Source of the DNA: CALMFQ01 sp964495595
GTDB taxonomy: Bacteria > Pseudomonadota > Gammaproteobacteria > Burkholderiales > SCOH01
DNA length: 42,642 nt
Direction: 5' to 3'
NCBI GenBank assembly: GCA_964495595.1
Contig: CAZBWH010000021.1
Location: 1 to 42,642 of the forward strand
This document shows, in pieces, positions 41,388 through 42,642 of the stretch. The notes below the pieces were generated by a model. That model saw only the letters and a list, made by a program, of their open reading frames with translations. It was not told the DNA's origin and searched no databases. Position 1 is the first letter of the stretch. The number at the start of each line of letters is the position of its first letter. The translations under genes were made by a program, and so were the position numbers.

Positions 41388-42642
41388 TCACCATCACCCG
41401 CTGACTCGGCAAACGCCGACCCGGCCGGCTTGCGCCGGCGGCGGCGACGCTTCTTCGCGTTAGCGCTCCCTGCTGGTTCCTGCACCAGCAGGGCCTCGCG
41501 GCGGGCATTGTCTGCCGTCTGGAATTCTGCCCACCATTCGGACAACCCGGCATCGGCCTCGCCGGATTCGGCGCGCAAGACAAGGAAGTCGAATCCCGCA
41601 CGAAACCGTGGCTGCTCCAGCAGGCGGAAGGGGCGCCGGCCGCTGCGTTGTTCGAAACGCGGCTGCAGCACCCAGATTTCCTTCATTGTCACACTGTAAC
41701 GACGGGGGATCGCCAGCTTTTCTTCCTGCACATCCAGCACCCGATCCATCGCCTGGAACAGCGCCGGCAGAGGGCTTTCGCCCTGCACCTGGATGTCTTT
41801 CCAGGCGGCCAGTACCTCGTGCCACAGCAAGGCGGCAAACAGGAAGCCAACCGATACCGGTTTGTCGGCGCGGATGCGTTCGTCAGTATTGGCCAAGGCC
41901 AGCATGACGAATTTTTCGCCCATCGGTTGTTCCATGACGACATCCAGCAGGGGAAAGAATCCGTGGTGCAACCCCTGCTGACGCAATTGGTTCAGGCATT
42001 CCCAAGCGTGGCCGGAAAACAGCAGCTTAAGGGTTTCATCAAACAAGCGGGCTGCCGGCACGTTTTGCAGCAAAGAGGCCAACGAGGCAATCGGCGCCCT
42101 AGTCGGTTCGTCGATTTGCAGCCCCAGTTTGGCAGCGAGCCTGACGGCACGCAGCATGCGCACCGGATCTTCACGATAGCGCTGCTCCGGATCGCCAATC
42201 ATCACCAGCTTGCCTGCCCGCAAATCGGCCACGCCGCCAGCGTAATCGATAATCTCGCGGCTGGCCGGGTTGTAATACAGGGCGTTGACGGTGAAATCGC
42301 GCCGCAGCGCATCCTGCTGCTGGGTGCCCCAGACGTTGTCTTGCAGGATGCGGCCATGATCATCGGTGAGATGGCCGTCATCGGCCGGGCCCCGGTAGGT
42401 CGTCACTTCGATGATCTCGTCGCGGCCGAAAGTGACATGCACGATCTTGAACCGACGGCCGATGATGCGTGAGCGCCGGAATAGTCCATGCACCTGTTCC
42501 GGCGTGGCGTTGGTGGCGATGTCGAAATCCTTGGGGGTGATACCCAGTAACAGATCGCGTACGGCACCGCCGACCACAAACGCATCGAACCCTGCCTCCT
42601 GCAGCTTTTGGGTGACTTTCAATGCGGCCTGGCTGATCTGGG
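41384..42642 (-). CDS. pcnB: Poly(A) polymerase I PcnB (partial, N terminus beyond window)
   Basis: 419 residues are visible; the frame stays open to the right edge, so the true start is outside. This nucleotidyltransferase-superfamily enzyme adds 3' poly(A) tails that promote RNA decay. The catalytic head has 'VGGAVRDLLLGITPKDFDIA' (GG and DxD motifs), 'RRDFTVNALYYNP' and 'EDPVRMLRAVRLAAKLGL'. 'RRSRIIGRRFKIVHVTFG' is the PcnB-specific form that separates it from CCA-adding enzymes. The C terminus is a basic tail ('KKRRRRRRKP'), as in other PcnB proteins. A TTG at 42622 is not a convincing start, because conserved sequence ('ISQAALKVTQKL') continues upstream of it. First gene of the five-gene operon in view. 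Confidence 0.94.
   Translation of the reverse strand, partial: QISQAALKVTQKLQEAGFDAFVVGGAVRDLLLGITPKDFDIATNATPEQVHGLFRRSRIIGRRFKIVHVTFGRDEIIEVTTYRGPADDGHLTDDHGRILQDNVWGTQQQDALRRDFTVNALYYNPASREIIDYAGGVADLRAGKLVMIGDPEQRYREDPVRMLRAVRLAAKLGLQIDEPTRAPIASLASLLQNVPAARLFDETLKLLFSGHAWECLNQLRQQGLHHGFFPLLDVVMEQPMGEKFVMLALANTDERIRADKPVSVGFLFAALLWHEVLAAWKDIQVQGESPLPALFQAMDRVLDVQEEKLAIPRRYSVTMKEIWVLQPRFEQRSGRRPFRLLEQPRFRAGFDFLVLRAESGEADAGLSEWWAEFQTADNARREALLVQEPAGSANAKKRRRRRRKPAGSAFAESAGDGE

Overview
The window is a 42.6 kb piece of a Gram-negative proteobacterial chromosome, GC-rich by eye. It is most likely betaproteobacterial and possibly Neisseriales-like. Pointers are the very large DUF3683/FAD/4Fe-4S/CCG oxidoreductase, GTP-type PEP carboxykinase, cyaY divergent from lptM-lysA, and a pcnB-folK-deoxynucleoside kinase-panB-panC cluster. 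This placement is inference from gene content; there is no rRNA here to test it. The sequence looks like a draft or metagenomic scaffold. It has a 100-N gap (17314..17413) flanked by two identical 55-nt copies, and a 10-N gap (31650..31659). Coding density is high and no stretch over about 300 bases lacks a gene. I see no tRNA, rRNA, CRISPR array, insertion sequence or prophage.

Layout. 1-6.6 kb is housekeeping: a PatB/MalY-type C-S lyase, ridA and hemW (overlapping, minus strand), a cold-shock protein, a DUF599 membrane protein, pckG with a promoter and a leader hairpin, and a small conserved protein with its own promoter. 6.8-16.2 kb is one plus-strand operon of eleven tightly packed genes. 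It encodes a type II secretion/type IV pilus-like machine: GspG, GspF, GspE, four inner-membrane platform proteins resembling PilM/PilN/PilO/PilP, a lipoprotein secretin with an N-terminal TPR-like region and a C-terminal cohesin-like domain, and three further (pseudo)pilins. This is the most distinctive part of the window. 16.2-22.8 kb is a stress/ion module: a tandem universal stress protein, a P-type cation ATPase, a second tandem universal stress protein, and a YbaL/KefB-type cation:proton antiporter. 23.0-28.6 kb holds two small unknown or DUF proteins, a CaiB/BaiF CoA-transferase, rraA, moaA, a large imperfect inverted repeat, coaBC and dut.

28.6-35.1 kb is on the minus strand: a 537-aa protein I cannot name, a HIT hydrolase and a single-domain asparaginase-like protein (one apparent operon), then the 1279-aa FAD/Fe-S oxidoreductase with its terminator. 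35.2-37.4 kb has yqaA-cyaY (minus) divergent from lptM-lysA (plus). 37.4-42.6 kb is minus strand: rdgB, a small exported unknown protein with a strong sigma-70-like promoter, then panC, panB, a deoxynucleoside kinase with an unusual Walker A motif, folK and pcnB. The last gene runs off the right edge.

Functional links. The secretion operon supplies pilins, motor, platform and outer-membrane channel, but no prepilin peptidase, so it must rely on one encoded elsewhere. The two stress proteins flank the cation ATPase, which suggests shared regulation of ion homeostasis. PanB and PanC make pantothenate and CoaBC uses its phosphorylated form in CoA synthesis. Dut, RdgB and the deoxynucleoside kinase act on nucleotide pools.
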